64,000 nucleotides of DNA from the NCBI RefSeq assembly GCF_000518985.1, contig NZ_JAEQ01000020.1, forward strand, positions 38,550 through 102,549, in the 5' to 3' direction. This DNA is from Chelativorans sp. J32 (lineage in GTDB: Bacteria > Pseudomonadota > Alphaproteobacteria > Rhizobiales > Rhizobiaceae). Below, piece by piece: positions 1 to 7,928 of this stretch (the stretch's first letter is position 1; every line of letters starts with the position of its first letter). Below the pieces are notes generated by a model. It did no database searches and was not told the origin of the DNA. It was given only the letters and a program-made list of their open reading frames with translations. The position numbers and the translations under genes are program-made.

Positions 1-1435
1 CCACTACTTCGCGCTTGCCATGCTCGCCTATCCGTTGGCGTTGCTCTACGTCTTTGAGTGGCTGGGCTATCAGGAAGTCGCGCTGCCGATGAATCGTGAA
101 AACCCGGCCGCCTATATGCAGTTTTCGGACGGACGCATTTATTCTGTCATCGCGCTGGTTCTGCTGGTCATCGCCGTCCTGGTTTCACGCTGGATCGAGA
201 CAACCCGTTTCGGTATGGCGCTTCTTGCCATTAAGCAGAACGAGCTTGCTGCGGAGGCTGCCGGCATAGAGACGCGCAAATGGAAGCTAAGGGCGATCGC
301 CATTTCAGGTGCGATCGCGGGCGCGATCGGCGGCTTTTATGCAGTGATCCTTATCGTCGTGACGCCGGCCAGCGTGTTCTCCATGCTGACCTCGGCACAG
401 GCGCTGATCGTCGCGCTCTTCGGAGGCATCGGCACCGTCTGGGGCCCGGTGATAGGCGCGGCGATCCTGATTCCGCTGTCGGAAACCCTGCATGCGGAAC
501 TGGGCAATATACTGCCAGGTATACAGGGCGTCGTCTTCGGCACCGCCATTGTTCTCGTCATCCTTCTCGCGCCGGAGGGCATCTTCTGGAAGATCCGCGA
601 CTTGATAACACGCAGCGACCGGGACGGACGTTCCGGGGAAGCGCCTGTCGCCACCGCGCTCGTGGATGCTGGCGAACTGCTTGAGCGTCCCGAGGCGATG
701 GCCGGCAAAACCGTCCTCGAGGTCAAGGGCCTCTCTAAGAGCTTCGGTGGCCTCAAAGCCGTGCAGGACGTGTCATTCAAGGTCCCGGAGGGCGCGGTGA
801 TCGGCATCATCGGGCCGAATGGCGCCGGCAAGACGACGCTTTTCAACATGCTGAACGGCTTCCACACGCCAAGCAGCGGCGAAGTCATTTTCGAGGGCGA
901 GAACCTCGTCGGGCTTCAGCCGAGCGGCGTCTGCAAACGCGGAATCGGCCGGACATTCCAGGTTGCGCGACCCTTCGCCCGGCTCTCTGTGCTCGACAAT
1001 GTCCTGGTCGGCGCATATGTGCGCGCCGACGACGACGCGACGGCGTTGCGGCATGCACGCGAAGCCTTGGCGCTGGTCGGCATGGAAAAGGACGCCGAGC
1101 GAACGGCCGGCGGACTGCCATCCAAAGAGCAGCGACTGATGGAGCTGGCGCGCGCACTTGCCGGCAAGCCGAAAATCCTTCTGCTCGACGAAATCCTGGC
1201 CGGGCTCGGCTCGTCCGAAATCAATGAGGTGATCGTCGTGCTCCGCAAGCTGACGGAATCCGGCATTACGATCCTCATTATCGAGCACACGATGCAGGCG
1301 ATGCTCCGGCTTGCCGATCACTTCATCGTCCTCGATCACGGCGCACTGCTCGGCGAAGGTAAGCCGCGCAACATCATGCGTGACCCGAAGGTCATCGAAG
1401 CTTATCTGGGCAGGAGGTGGCGCGAACGTGCTTGA
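1..1435 (+). CDS. LivM-LivG fusion: branched-chain-type ABC permease joined to ATPase (5' partial)
   Basis: The reading frame is open from base 2, so the gene starts left of the window. The first ~200 visible residues are hydrophobic and match the C-terminal half of a LivM permease. After a ~25-residue linker (around 'ERPEAMAGKT') comes a LivG-type ATPase: Walker A GPNGAGKT, signature region around 'GGLPSKEQRLMELARAL', Walker B ILLLDE, and the H-loop in 'LIIEHTM'. Membrane and motor domains are thus one polypeptide of an inner-membrane importer for amino acids or related small carboxylates. The signature is divergent (PSKEQ instead of the usual SGGQ-like core) and the residue after the Walker B Glu is Ile, not Pro. 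The frame ends 8 bases inside the next gene, livF, so the two are translationally coupled. The specificity is not readable from sequence. Confidence 0.9.
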   Translation, partial: HYFALAMLAYPLALLYVFEWLGYQEVALPMNRENPAAYMQFSDGRIYSVIALVLLVIAVLVSRWIETTRFGMALLAIKQNELAAEAAGIETRKWKLRAIAISGAIAGAIGGFYAVILIVVTPASVFSMLTSAQALIVALFGGIGTVWGPVIGAAILIPLSETLHAELGNILPGIQGVVFGTAIVLVILLAPEGIFWKIRDLITRSDRDGRSGEAPVATALVDAGELLERPEAMAGKTVLEVKGLSKSFGGLKAVQDVSFKVPEGAVIGIIGPNGAGKTTLFNMLNGFHTPSSGEVIFEGENLVGLQPSGVCKRGIGRTFQVARPFARLSVLDNVLVGAYVRADDDATALRHAREALALVGMEKDAERTAGGLPSKEQRLMELARALAGKPKILLLDEILAGLGSSEINEVIVVLRKLTESGITILIIEHTMQAMLRLADHFIVLDHGALLGEGKPRNIMRDPKVIEAYLGRRWRERA

Positions 1436-2135
1436 GATAAGAGAACTTTGTGTCGCCTATGGCGGCGTATCAGCGCTGAATGCCATCTCGTTGACGGTGA
1501 ATGCGGGCGATTTCGTCTCCATCGTCGGCCCCAACGGCGCCGGCAAGACGACCCTCTTCAAGTCGATTTCCGGGTCGGTGCCGGTTAGGTCTGGACACAT
1601 CACCTTCGAAGGCCGGGATTTAATCGCCATACCGGCACATGAGCGGCCCCATCTGGGAATCGCACATGTGCCGGAAGGACGGCAGGTGTTTCCGAACCTG
1701 ACGGTCGAGGAAAATCTCGAAATGGGCGCCTATACCGAAACTGGCCGGCGCGACTGGAAATCGAACCTCGCTTTCATCCTGAACCTGTTTCCTATTCTCG
1801 ACGAACGGCGGCGGCAGTTGGCCGGCACGCTCTCCGGCGGTCAGCAGCAGATGGTTGCCATTGCCCGCGGGCTCGCCTCCTCGCCGAAATTGCTGATGCT
1901 CGACGAGCCGTCAATGGGGCTCGCACCGGCCGTCGCGGATTCGATCTTCGAGGCCATTGTGGAGATTCGAAAAGCGCGGAACCTGACGGTGCTGCTGGTG
2001 GAGCAGCGCGCAGTGGAAGCGCTCGAAAGCTGTGATCGAGGTTATGTGATCGAAACCGGGCGTGTCGTGCTCGAGGGCGAGCAGAATGAGCTCCTTTCGG
2101 ATGAACGTGTCCGGAAGGCCTATCTCGGCATGTGA
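1428..2135 (+). CDS. livF: LivF-type ABC transporter ATPase
   Basis: This is the second ATPase of the branched-chain-type importer (235 aa, the usual LivF length). Walker A GPNGAGKT, signature LSGGQQQ and Walker B LLMLDEPSMGLAP are all intact, and the family segment 'HVPEGRQVFPNLTVEENL' is present. I chose the GTG at 1428 because AGGAGG lies at 1412-1417 and the product then begins VLEIRELCVAYGG, the normal LivF N-terminus; the open frame extends further upstream only as an overlap with livMG. It heterodimerises with the LivG domain of the preceding protein. Stop and the next open frame overlap (TGTGAG), so the operon continues into the binding protein. Confidence 0.93.
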   Translation: MLEIRELCVAYGGVSALNAISLTVNAGDFVSIVGPNGAGKTTLFKSISGSVPVRSGHITFEGRDLIAIPAHERPHLGIAHVPEGRQVFPNLTVEENLEMGAYTETGRRDWKSNLAFILNLFPILDERRRQLAGTLSGGQQQMVAIARGLASSPKLLMLDEPSMGLAPAVADSIFEAIVEIRKARNLTVLLVEQRAVEALESCDRGYVIETGRVVLEGEQNELLSDERVRKAYLGM

Positions 2136-2167
2136 GTGAACAGTCTACAATATCGGGAGGAACCACA

Positions 2168-3409
2168 GTGTTTACACGCAGACAGTTGCTATCGGCCGGC
2201 GTGGCCGGGCTTGCCATGTCCATCGTCACTGGCCAGCCCTCCGCCTTTGGCCAGTCCAATCCGGCCGAGGTGAAAGTGGCGCTGATCGCGCCGATGTCCG
2301 GCCCGTGGGCTCGCCAGGGCGAATTGATGAAGAAGGGTGCCGAGCTTGCCATAAAGGACATCAATGACGCCGGCGGTGTCGCCAGCCTTGGCGGTGCAAA
2401 GATGCAGTTGCTGGTGTTCGATGCCGGCGACACGGCAGAGAAGGCAAAGAACGCCGCGCAGCGTATGGTCTCCCAGGAGCCGGACCTTGTCGGAGTCACC
2501 GGTGCCTGGCTGTCCTCGTTTACGCTGTCCGTCTCCGAAGTCACCGAACGGGCAGAGCTGCCAATGGTGACCTTGTCCTATTCTGACCAAATCACCTCCC
2601 GCGGCTTCAAGTATATTTTCCAGATGCCGCCGACCGGAGTGAAGCAGGCACAGGACGCCCTTCCGGCGCTGATGGAGGTGGCGGAGAAGGCGACCGGTAA
2701 ACAACCGAGCACGACCGGCATCATTTCTGACAATACGGCATCCTCGGTGAGTTTCGCCAAGCCGATGCGGGAAGGTGGACTCGAGGAAATGGGCATCGAG
2801 CTGCTCTTCGATGAGACCTTCACGCCGCCACTGGCAGATGCCACCGCGCTGATCCAGCAAGCGCGCTCCGCGCGGCCTGAATTCCTGATCATGCTTGGCA
2901 CTTCCGTACCAGACGACAAGCTGCTGCTGGAGAAGATCAACGAGTTCAATCTTGGTGGCGGTCGCATGCCGATCATTTCGAGCGGCGCTCACATCGGGGC
3001 TCCCGAACTCCTGAAAAACATCGGCCCCGACCTGCTTGAAGGCGTGATGTCGGTGGTCGGCAACTGGGGTGCCAAGGGTCAGGAAGAGATCATCGAGCGC
3101 TTCAAGCAGGAAACGGGCGAGCCTTGGATGACCCAAGACTCGATTAGCGCTTACGGCGACATCTGGCTCTTCAAGCAGGCGCTGGAAGACGCGGGAAAGG
3201 CGGACAGGAAGGCCGTCGCGGAAGCGTTGCGCAACATGGATACCACCGAGGGGCCGGCGAAGTTTTATCCGGGCGGTCATATCAAGTTCGACGAAGCCGG
3301 CCACAACGTAAACGCCAAGCTGATTATTGTGCAGTGGCAAGGCGGCGAGCCCAAGCCGATCTACCCGGAGGCATCGGCGCTGGCCGAGCCTGTTTGGCCG
3401 ACCAGGTAA
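2168..3409 (+). CDS. Branched-chain-type ABC transporter substrate-binding protein
   Basis: Periplasmic LivK/HAAT-family receptor for the importer encoded just upstream (413 aa). The start is taken as GTG at 2168 because GGGAGG precedes it at about 2155; an earlier in-frame GTG at 2132 overlaps the livF stop but has no such site. The N-terminus 'TRRQLLSAGVAGLAM' looks like a twin-arginine export signal, with the mature protein starting near 'AEVKVALIAPMSGPWARQG', the typical first strand of this fold. 'ELAIKDINDAGGV' and the 'GDTAEKAKNAAQRM' block are also characteristic. The ligand cannot be assigned from sequence; neighbours for acyl-CoA and hydroxyacid oxidation suggest an organic acid as readily as an amino acid. 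Confidence 0.9.
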   Translation: MFTRRQLLSAGVAGLAMSIVTGQPSAFGQSNPAEVKVALIAPMSGPWARQGELMKKGAELAIKDINDAGGVASLGGAKMQLLVFDAGDTAEKAKNAAQRMVSQEPDLVGVTGAWLSSFTLSVSEVTERAELPMVTLSYSDQITSRGFKYIFQMPPTGVKQAQDALPALMEVAEKATGKQPSTTGIISDNTASSVSFAKPMREGGLEEMGIELLFDETFTPPLADATALIQQARSARPEFLIMLGTSVPDDKLLLEKINEFNLGGGRMPIISSGAHIGAPELLKNIGPDLLEGVMSVVGNWGAKGQEEIIERFKQETGEPWMTQDSISAYGDIWLFKQALEDAGKADRKAVAEALRNMDTTEGPAKFYPGGHIKFDEAGHNVNAKLIIVQWQGGEPKPIYPEASALAEPVWPTR

Positions 3410-3433
3410 ATCCTGCTCCTTTCAAGAGGAAAG

Positions 3434-3461
3434 CCCGCGATGCACAGCATCGCGGGTTTTT
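3434..3461 (+). terminator. Rho-independent terminator after the liv operon
   Basis: A perfect 10-bp stem (CCCGCGATGC at 3434-3443 with GCATCGCGGG at 3447-3456) encloses a 3-base loop and is followed directly by five T. It lies 24 bases after the binding-protein stop and before the convergent dehydrogenase gene. The opposite strand has no T tract, so it probably works only for the rightward operon. Confidence 0.85.
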
Positions 3462-3500
3462 CACTATAGCAGCCGGCGCTTGATAGTCAGTTTATGGAGG

Positions 3501-4496
3501 TCAGCTTAGGCCGCGATCGATAATGGTCTGAATGCCGGCGAAAACCGTGTCGGGCATTTCTATGAAGCCACCCTTGAGCATCCCCGCTCGTTTGGCACGA
3601 GAACGGTCAAAGGGCATGCGGACCGGCTCGCCGCCTTCGACAGGCCGGGTCGATCGAACCGCCTCGGCGTAGTCGAAGATCTCCGCCTTGAACGCCTCGG
3701 TTTCGACCAGCAGGTCCGGGCGAATTGCCACGATCAGATAGCCGAATTCGCGCAGCTCGCCCGGGATCATCGGTGAGCCGGCCAGGATGCCGAGCATCTG
3801 CACGACCATGGCCAAGCCCGAACCTCGATGCCCACCCCAGGGCGCGAAGGCTCCTTGAAGCGCAGCGTCCGGATCGGTTGTCTCCTGGCCGTCCGGTCCG
3901 AAAGCCAGTCCCGGATTGAGCCGCTCGCCGAGGCGGCGCGCCAGAACGACCTGCGCGTGGATGATCGCCGAAGTGCCGATATCCCAGATGACGGGATCAT
4001 CCTTGCTGGGGAAGCCGAAGCAAATCGGGTTGGTCCCGAAACGCCCTTCGCTGCCTCCGTGCGGTGCGACCCAAGGAGAGGCGTTCGACGCGATCATCGT
4101 CACGAGATCATGTTCCGCTGCCATTTCGGCGTAATAGGAAAGCATGCCCGTATACCAGGTGTTGCTGGCGCCGATGACGGCAATACCGCTGGTCAGCGCC
4201 TTCTCGATCGCGATCTGGGTGGCGCGGTGGGCCACCAGATAGCCGAGGTTGTCGGCGCCATCGATGCGGGCCGAGATGGAGGACTCTTTCATCACCCTGA
4301 TCGGGCGAGTGGAGAGGCCTTGTTTCTGCAGTCGCTCGGCGATCGACAATATCCGTGCGAAACCGGCATAGTCGAGCCCGCGAAGTTCGCTGTCCATGAG
4401 GTGGTCGGCAGCGATCTTCGCCTGGCCGGCTTCGTAGCCCAGCTTGGATAATGCGGATTCGGCAAGGATGTAGGCCTCTGGGATCGCGATACGCAT
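3501..4496 (-). CDS. Malate/L-lactate dehydrogenase family (Ldh2) oxidoreductase
   Basis: NAD(P)-dependent 2-hydroxyacid or ketoacid dehydrogenase of the Ldh_2 family (331 aa, slightly short of the usual 340-360). The family core is visible in 'HGGSEGRFGTNPICFGFPS', with 'SWYYAEM'-like helices before it ('MLSYYAEMAAEHDLVTM') and 'GHRGSGLAMVVQML' near the C-terminus. The ATG at 4496 has AGGAG five bases upstream. It lies 27 bases after the acyl-CoA dehydrogenase gene on the same strand, so the two form an operon read away from the LysR gene. The substrate is unknown; members act on malate, lactate, sulfolactate, ureidoglycolate or Delta1-piperideine carboxylate. Confidence 0.9.
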   Translation of the reverse strand: MRIAIPEAYILAESALSKLGYEAGQAKIAADHLMDSELRGLDYAGFARILSIAERLQKQGLSTRPIRVMKESSISARIDGADNLGYLVAHRATQIAIEKALTSGIAVIGASNTWYTGMLSYYAEMAAEHDLVTMIASNASPWVAPHGGSEGRFGTNPICFGFPSKDDPVIWDIGTSAIIHAQVVLARRLGERLNPGLAFGPDGQETTDPDAALQGAFAPWGGHRGSGLAMVVQMLGILAGSPMIPGELREFGYLIVAIRPDLLVETEAFKAEIFDYAEAVRSTRPVEGGEPVRMPFDRSRAKRAGMLKGGFIEMPDTVFAGIQTIIDRGLS

Positions 4497-4523
4497 GGAG
4501 ACTCCTTGTTTCTGCCTGAACGC

Positions 4524-5705
4524 TCAGTAGGAACGCGGCATCCCGAGCACATGCTCGGCTATGAAGGCGAGGATCAGATTGGTCGAAATAGGCGCCACCT
4601 GATAAAGGCGTGTCTCGCGAAACTTGCGCTCGACATCATATTCCTCGGCAAAGCCGAAGCCGCCATGTGTCTGCAGGCAGGCCTCCGCCGCGTGCCAGGC
4701 CGCTTCAGATGAGAGCAGCTTGGCCATATTCGCCTCCTTCCCGCACGGCATCTGCCGCTCGTAAAGCTCGGCGCCGTGATAAACCATCAGCCGCGCGGCG
4801 GACATTTCCGCATAGGCGCGCGCGATGGGGAACTGTACGCCCTGGTTTTGGCCGATGGGTCGATTGAAGACGATGCGCTCACGGGAATAGGCCGCGGCCT
4901 TGTTGATGAACCACGTCGCGTCTCCAATGCATTCGGCGGCAATCAAAAGGCGCTCCGCGTTCATGCCATCCAGCACATAGCGGAACCCCTTTCCTTCTTC
5001 ACCGATGAGATGCTCCGCCGGCACCTTCAGATTGTCGAAGAACACTTCCGTGGTGGCATGGTTCATCATGGTGCGGATCGGCCGGATGGTCAGGCCGTTC
5101 CCGATCGCCTCCCGCATGTCCACGACGAGGATCGACAGGCCGTCGGAACGTTTGGCGACCTTGTCCTTTGGGGTGGTGCGGACGAGCAATATCATCAGGT
5201 CGGAATGCTCGGCGCGTGAAGTCCAGATTTTTTGGCCGTTGACGATGTAGTGGTCACCCTGCCGTACGGCAGTCGTCTTGATGGACGTGGTATCGGTTCC
5301 GGCGGTCGGCTCAGTCACCCCAAAGGCCTGCAACCGGAGCTCCCCGGATGCGATTTTTGGCAGCCAGCGCCGCTTTTGCTCTTCGTTGCCATGGCGCAGG
5401 ATGATGCCCATGACATACATCTGCGCATGACAGGCGCTGCCATTGCCGCCATTCGCATGAACAGTCTCAAGGATCGCGACGGCGTCGGAAAGGCCGAGGC
5501 CCGAGCCGCCATACTCCTCCGGAATTAGCGCGCCGAGATATCCCGCCTCCGTCATCGCATTGACGAACTCCGACGGGTAGCGACGCTCGCTATCCACCTT
5601 GCGCCAGTATTGGTCGGGAAAGCGCGCGCACAGGGCCGTTACGGCATCCCGGATGTCCTGTTTAGGATCCTCGACGTTATCCAGATTTGTAGGTCCGTCC
5701 AGCAT
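4524..5705 (-). CDS. Acyl-CoA dehydrogenase
   Basis: FAD enzyme that introduces a 2,3 double bond into an acyl-CoA thioester and passes electrons to ETF (393 aa, standard length). Family features run in order: N-terminal helical domain with 'IPEEYGGSGLGLSDAV', the beta-domain signature 'AFGVTEPTAGTDTTSIKT', the FAD and substrate segment 'VNGQKIWTSRAEHSD', and the C-terminal 'THGGFGFAEEYDVERKFRE' block carrying the region of the catalytic glutamate. It is the first gene of a two-gene operon with the Ldh2-type enzyme and is transcribed divergently from the LysR regulator at 5900, which is its most likely regulator. The chain-length or branched-acyl preference is not evident. Confidence 0.93.
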   Translation of the reverse strand: MLDGPTNLDNVEDPKQDIRDAVTALCARFPDQYWRKVDSERRYPSEFVNAMTEAGYLGALIPEEYGGSGLGLSDAVAILETVHANGGNGSACHAQMYVMGIILRHGNEEQKRRWLPKIASGELRLQAFGVTEPTAGTDTTSIKTTAVRQGDHYIVNGQKIWTSRAEHSDLMILLVRTTPKDKVAKRSDGLSILVVDMREAIGNGLTIRPIRTMMNHATTEVFFDNLKVPAEHLIGEEGKGFRYVLDGMNAERLLIAAECIGDATWFINKAAAYSRERIVFNRPIGQNQGVQFPIARAYAEMSAARLMVYHGAELYERQMPCGKEANMAKLLSSEAAWHAAEACLQTHGGFGFAEEYDVERKFRETRLYQVAPISTNLILAFIAEHVLGMPRSY

Positions 5706-5899
5706 GAAGTCCTCTCCGCCCTAACAGCATCCCCATCGAGGGGATGGCGGCAATCTCAGATGAGGCAAGTTGCCCCGTTTGAACGGTAGAGTAGCGGCGA
5801 ACGCTGCAGACGTCATACGCCAACAAATCCTATCAGCTATATTGTCAGTGGTGGGCCTGGGACATATCTTTGCGCGCCGGGAGGAGGCATACTGCACTG

Positions 5900-6874
5900 A
5901 TGGAACTGAAGCAGCTCAAATATCTGCTGTCCGTTTCGGAGCTTGGCAGCTTCTCGAAGGCAGCGGTCGTGTTATCGGTGGCTCAGCCGGTTCTTTCGCG
6001 TCACATACGAAGCCTGGAGGAAGAGCTAGGCGTCGAGCTTCTTCACCGTACAGGCCGCGGCATCGTCGTTTCGGATGCCGGTAAGGTCGTGGTCGACCAC
6101 GCCCGCTCGATCATGGCGTCCATCGGCGCGATTTCCGCGGATATCGACACCCTAAGGTCGGATCCAAGCGGCAGGATATCGATAGGAATGCCGCCGACCG
6201 CGGGCTCGGTTCTGACCGCGCCGCTGATCGAACGGTTCCATGAGGAATATCCGCGCATAAGGTTGAAGGTGCAGGAGGGCTATAGCGGCCACGTCCTGGA
6301 ATGGCTTTCAACGGGACGCATTGACGTTGCCATTCTCTACAACGCCCCGAAAACGTCCACATTGATGACGGAGCCGCTGATCGAGGAGGAGTTGCTGCTC
6401 GTAGGCCCCGGGCGGGAGCGGTGCATGGCAATGAATGGGCCGGTGAGCGGCGAGCAATTGGCCGAGTTGCCGCTGATCTTGCCTTCGCATCCGCACGGGT
6501 TGCGCGTGCTGGTCGAATCCCTTCTCGGCGCGCGCAAGATCTATCCCAATGTCGAATATGAGATCGATAGTCTCAGCGCCGTCGTCAACATGGTGGAGCG
6601 CGGCGTCGGATATACGATCCTGCCTTATGCCAGCGTCAATTCCAAGGTCGAGGATGGTGCGCTCAGGGTAACTTCCATCATAGAGCCGAGGATGACCCGG
6701 CACCTGGTGCTGGCGACCTCGACACAGCGGCCGGTGACAAACGCGACGCGTATGCTGGCGAAGATGGTGACCCAGCTCGTGCGCGACCTCGTCAGGGAAG
6801 GCGTGTGGCTCCCTCGCGTTTCAACAGCGGACCAATATCACGCCTCCACCTCATCTATACCTGCTATACCGTAG
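5900..6874 (+). CDS. LysR-family transcriptional regulator
   Basis: 324-residue LysR protein. The winged helix-turn-helix is at the N-terminus ('MELKQLKYLLSVSELGSFS', then 'AAVVLSVAQPVLSRHIRSLE'), followed by a linker helix and the two-lobed co-inducer domain ('SGRISIGMPPTAGSVL' onward). The ATG at 5900 is preferred over an in-frame TTG at 5870 because GGGAGGAGG lies just before it and the LysR fold starts exactly there. It is divergent from the acyl-CoA dehydrogenase operon across a ~194-base gap, the usual arrangement for a regulator of its neighbour. The next gene downstream (6949) is only 74 bases away and may be co-transcribed. Inducer unknown. Confidence 0.93.
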   Translation: MELKQLKYLLSVSELGSFSKAAVVLSVAQPVLSRHIRSLEEELGVELLHRTGRGIVVSDAGKVVVDHARSIMASIGAISADIDTLRSDPSGRISIGMPPTAGSVLTAPLIERFHEEYPRIRLKVQEGYSGHVLEWLSTGRIDVAILYNAPKTSTLMTEPLIEEELLLVGPGRERCMAMNGPVSGEQLAELPLILPSHPHGLRVLVESLLGARKIYPNVEYEIDSLSAVVNMVERGVGYTILPYASVNSKVEDGALRVTSIIEPRMTRHLVLATSTQRPVTNATRMLAKMVTQLVRDLVREGVWLPRVSTADQYHASTSSIPAIP

Positions 6875-6948
6875 GCCGCAATTGTTCGCGCCACTGCGAT
6901 TGCTGAGAATGCAATTCTTGATGTCGGTGTTCGCAGGGAGGACGAGCG

Positions 6949-7917
6949 GTGCCAGTTGTCGATTCGCACGCGCATATCTGGGGCGAGGGGTTTTTGCCCC
7001 GGGCGTTCTTTCGACGCGCCGCCGAGCGGTGGGCTGCAAAGTCCGATGAACGCACGCCCGACATGATCCTGCCGCGGCTGCTTGCCGGCGTCGAGGATCA
7101 GAATGGCGATGATTTCGTAGAAAATATGAATCGGGCTGGCGTCGACCGGTCGTTCATCATGATGATCGACGTGGGCGAGCCCGTATTTGGCGAGGAGCCA
7201 CCTGTCTCGATCGATCAACAAATCGAGTTTTACGGCGCGTTGCAGAAGCGGCACAAGGGACGCCTCCACTGCCATGTCTCGGTCGATTTCCGGCGCAGCA
7301 ACTATCTCGAAGCGCTAAAGCGCGGCGTCAGGGATCATGGTCTCGCCGGTATCGGCGAACTGACCCCAGACGGCTTTGCAGCCGACGGAGAGAGTGTGCG
7401 CCCCATGTTCAAGCTTGCAGCCGAGCTCGGCGTGCCGGTCCAGATCCATACCAGGGCCGGGGTCTGGACGGATTTTGCCGGCGCGGATTATTCGGAGAAG
7501 AACCCGGTTCATCCGATCCATGTCGCCCGGCTTGCGAAAGAGATACCGGATCTGAAGATCGTTCTCTGCCATGCAGGCTTTCCGCATTGGTGGCAAGTGG
7601 CGGCAGAGGCTGTTGCCGACCTTCCCAATTGTGTTCTCGACGTTTCCAACTGGAACGAACAGCTGGAATCCGATCCAGGCAATCTGATCGCTCGGCTTGC
7701 AACCTGGCGCTCCTTGGTGGGAAGCGAGCGAATCCTGTTTGCGTCGGATCAGGCGTCCGGCAAGCGCTTTACGGGTGACCGCTCGGATTTGGGCCGTTGG
7801 GTCGCATTCTTCCGCGACCTGCCGGCCAATGCGGAAAAATGGGGTTACCGCTTCAGAGCGGAGGAAGCCGAGCAGATGCTCGGCGCCAACGCACTTTCTT
7901 TCTACAATCTCTCATGA
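6949..7917 (+). CDS. Amidohydrolase-2 family metal-dependent hydrolase or decarboxylase
   Basis: TIM-barrel enzyme of the amidohydrolase-related (ACMSD-like) family, 322 aa. The canonical metal motif HxH is present at the N-terminus ('VDSHAHIWG'), with later ligand positions in 'VQIHTRAG', 'LCHAGFPHW' and 'LFASDQAS'. The GTG start at 6949 is supported by GGGAGG at about 6936. In this family the reaction is either hydrolysis of a C-O or C-N bond or non-oxidative decarboxylation or hydration of a ring acid. It precedes a CoA ligase by 11 bases, suggesting release of an acid that is then activated to its CoA ester. Unlike the paired amidohydrolases at 45.8-52.1 kb it keeps the standard HxH. Confidence 0.88.
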   Translation: MPVVDSHAHIWGEGFLPRAFFRRAAERWAAKSDERTPDMILPRLLAGVEDQNGDDFVENMNRAGVDRSFIMMIDVGEPVFGEEPPVSIDQQIEFYGALQKRHKGRLHCHVSVDFRRSNYLEALKRGVRDHGLAGIGELTPDGFAADGESVRPMFKLAAELGVPVQIHTRAGVWTDFAGADYSEKNPVHPIHVARLAKEIPDLKIVLCHAGFPHWWQVAAEAVADLPNCVLDVSNWNEQLESDPGNLIARLATWRSLVGSERILFASDQASGKRFTGDRSDLGRWVAFFRDLPANAEKWGYRFRAEEAEQMLGANALSFYNLS

Positions 7918-7928
7918 GGGGCCATAGA

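Noticed and set aside
2189..3340. 383-codon open frame on the minus strand
   Set aside because: Antisense to the liv binding protein gene, which has a signal peptide, family motifs and its own terminator.
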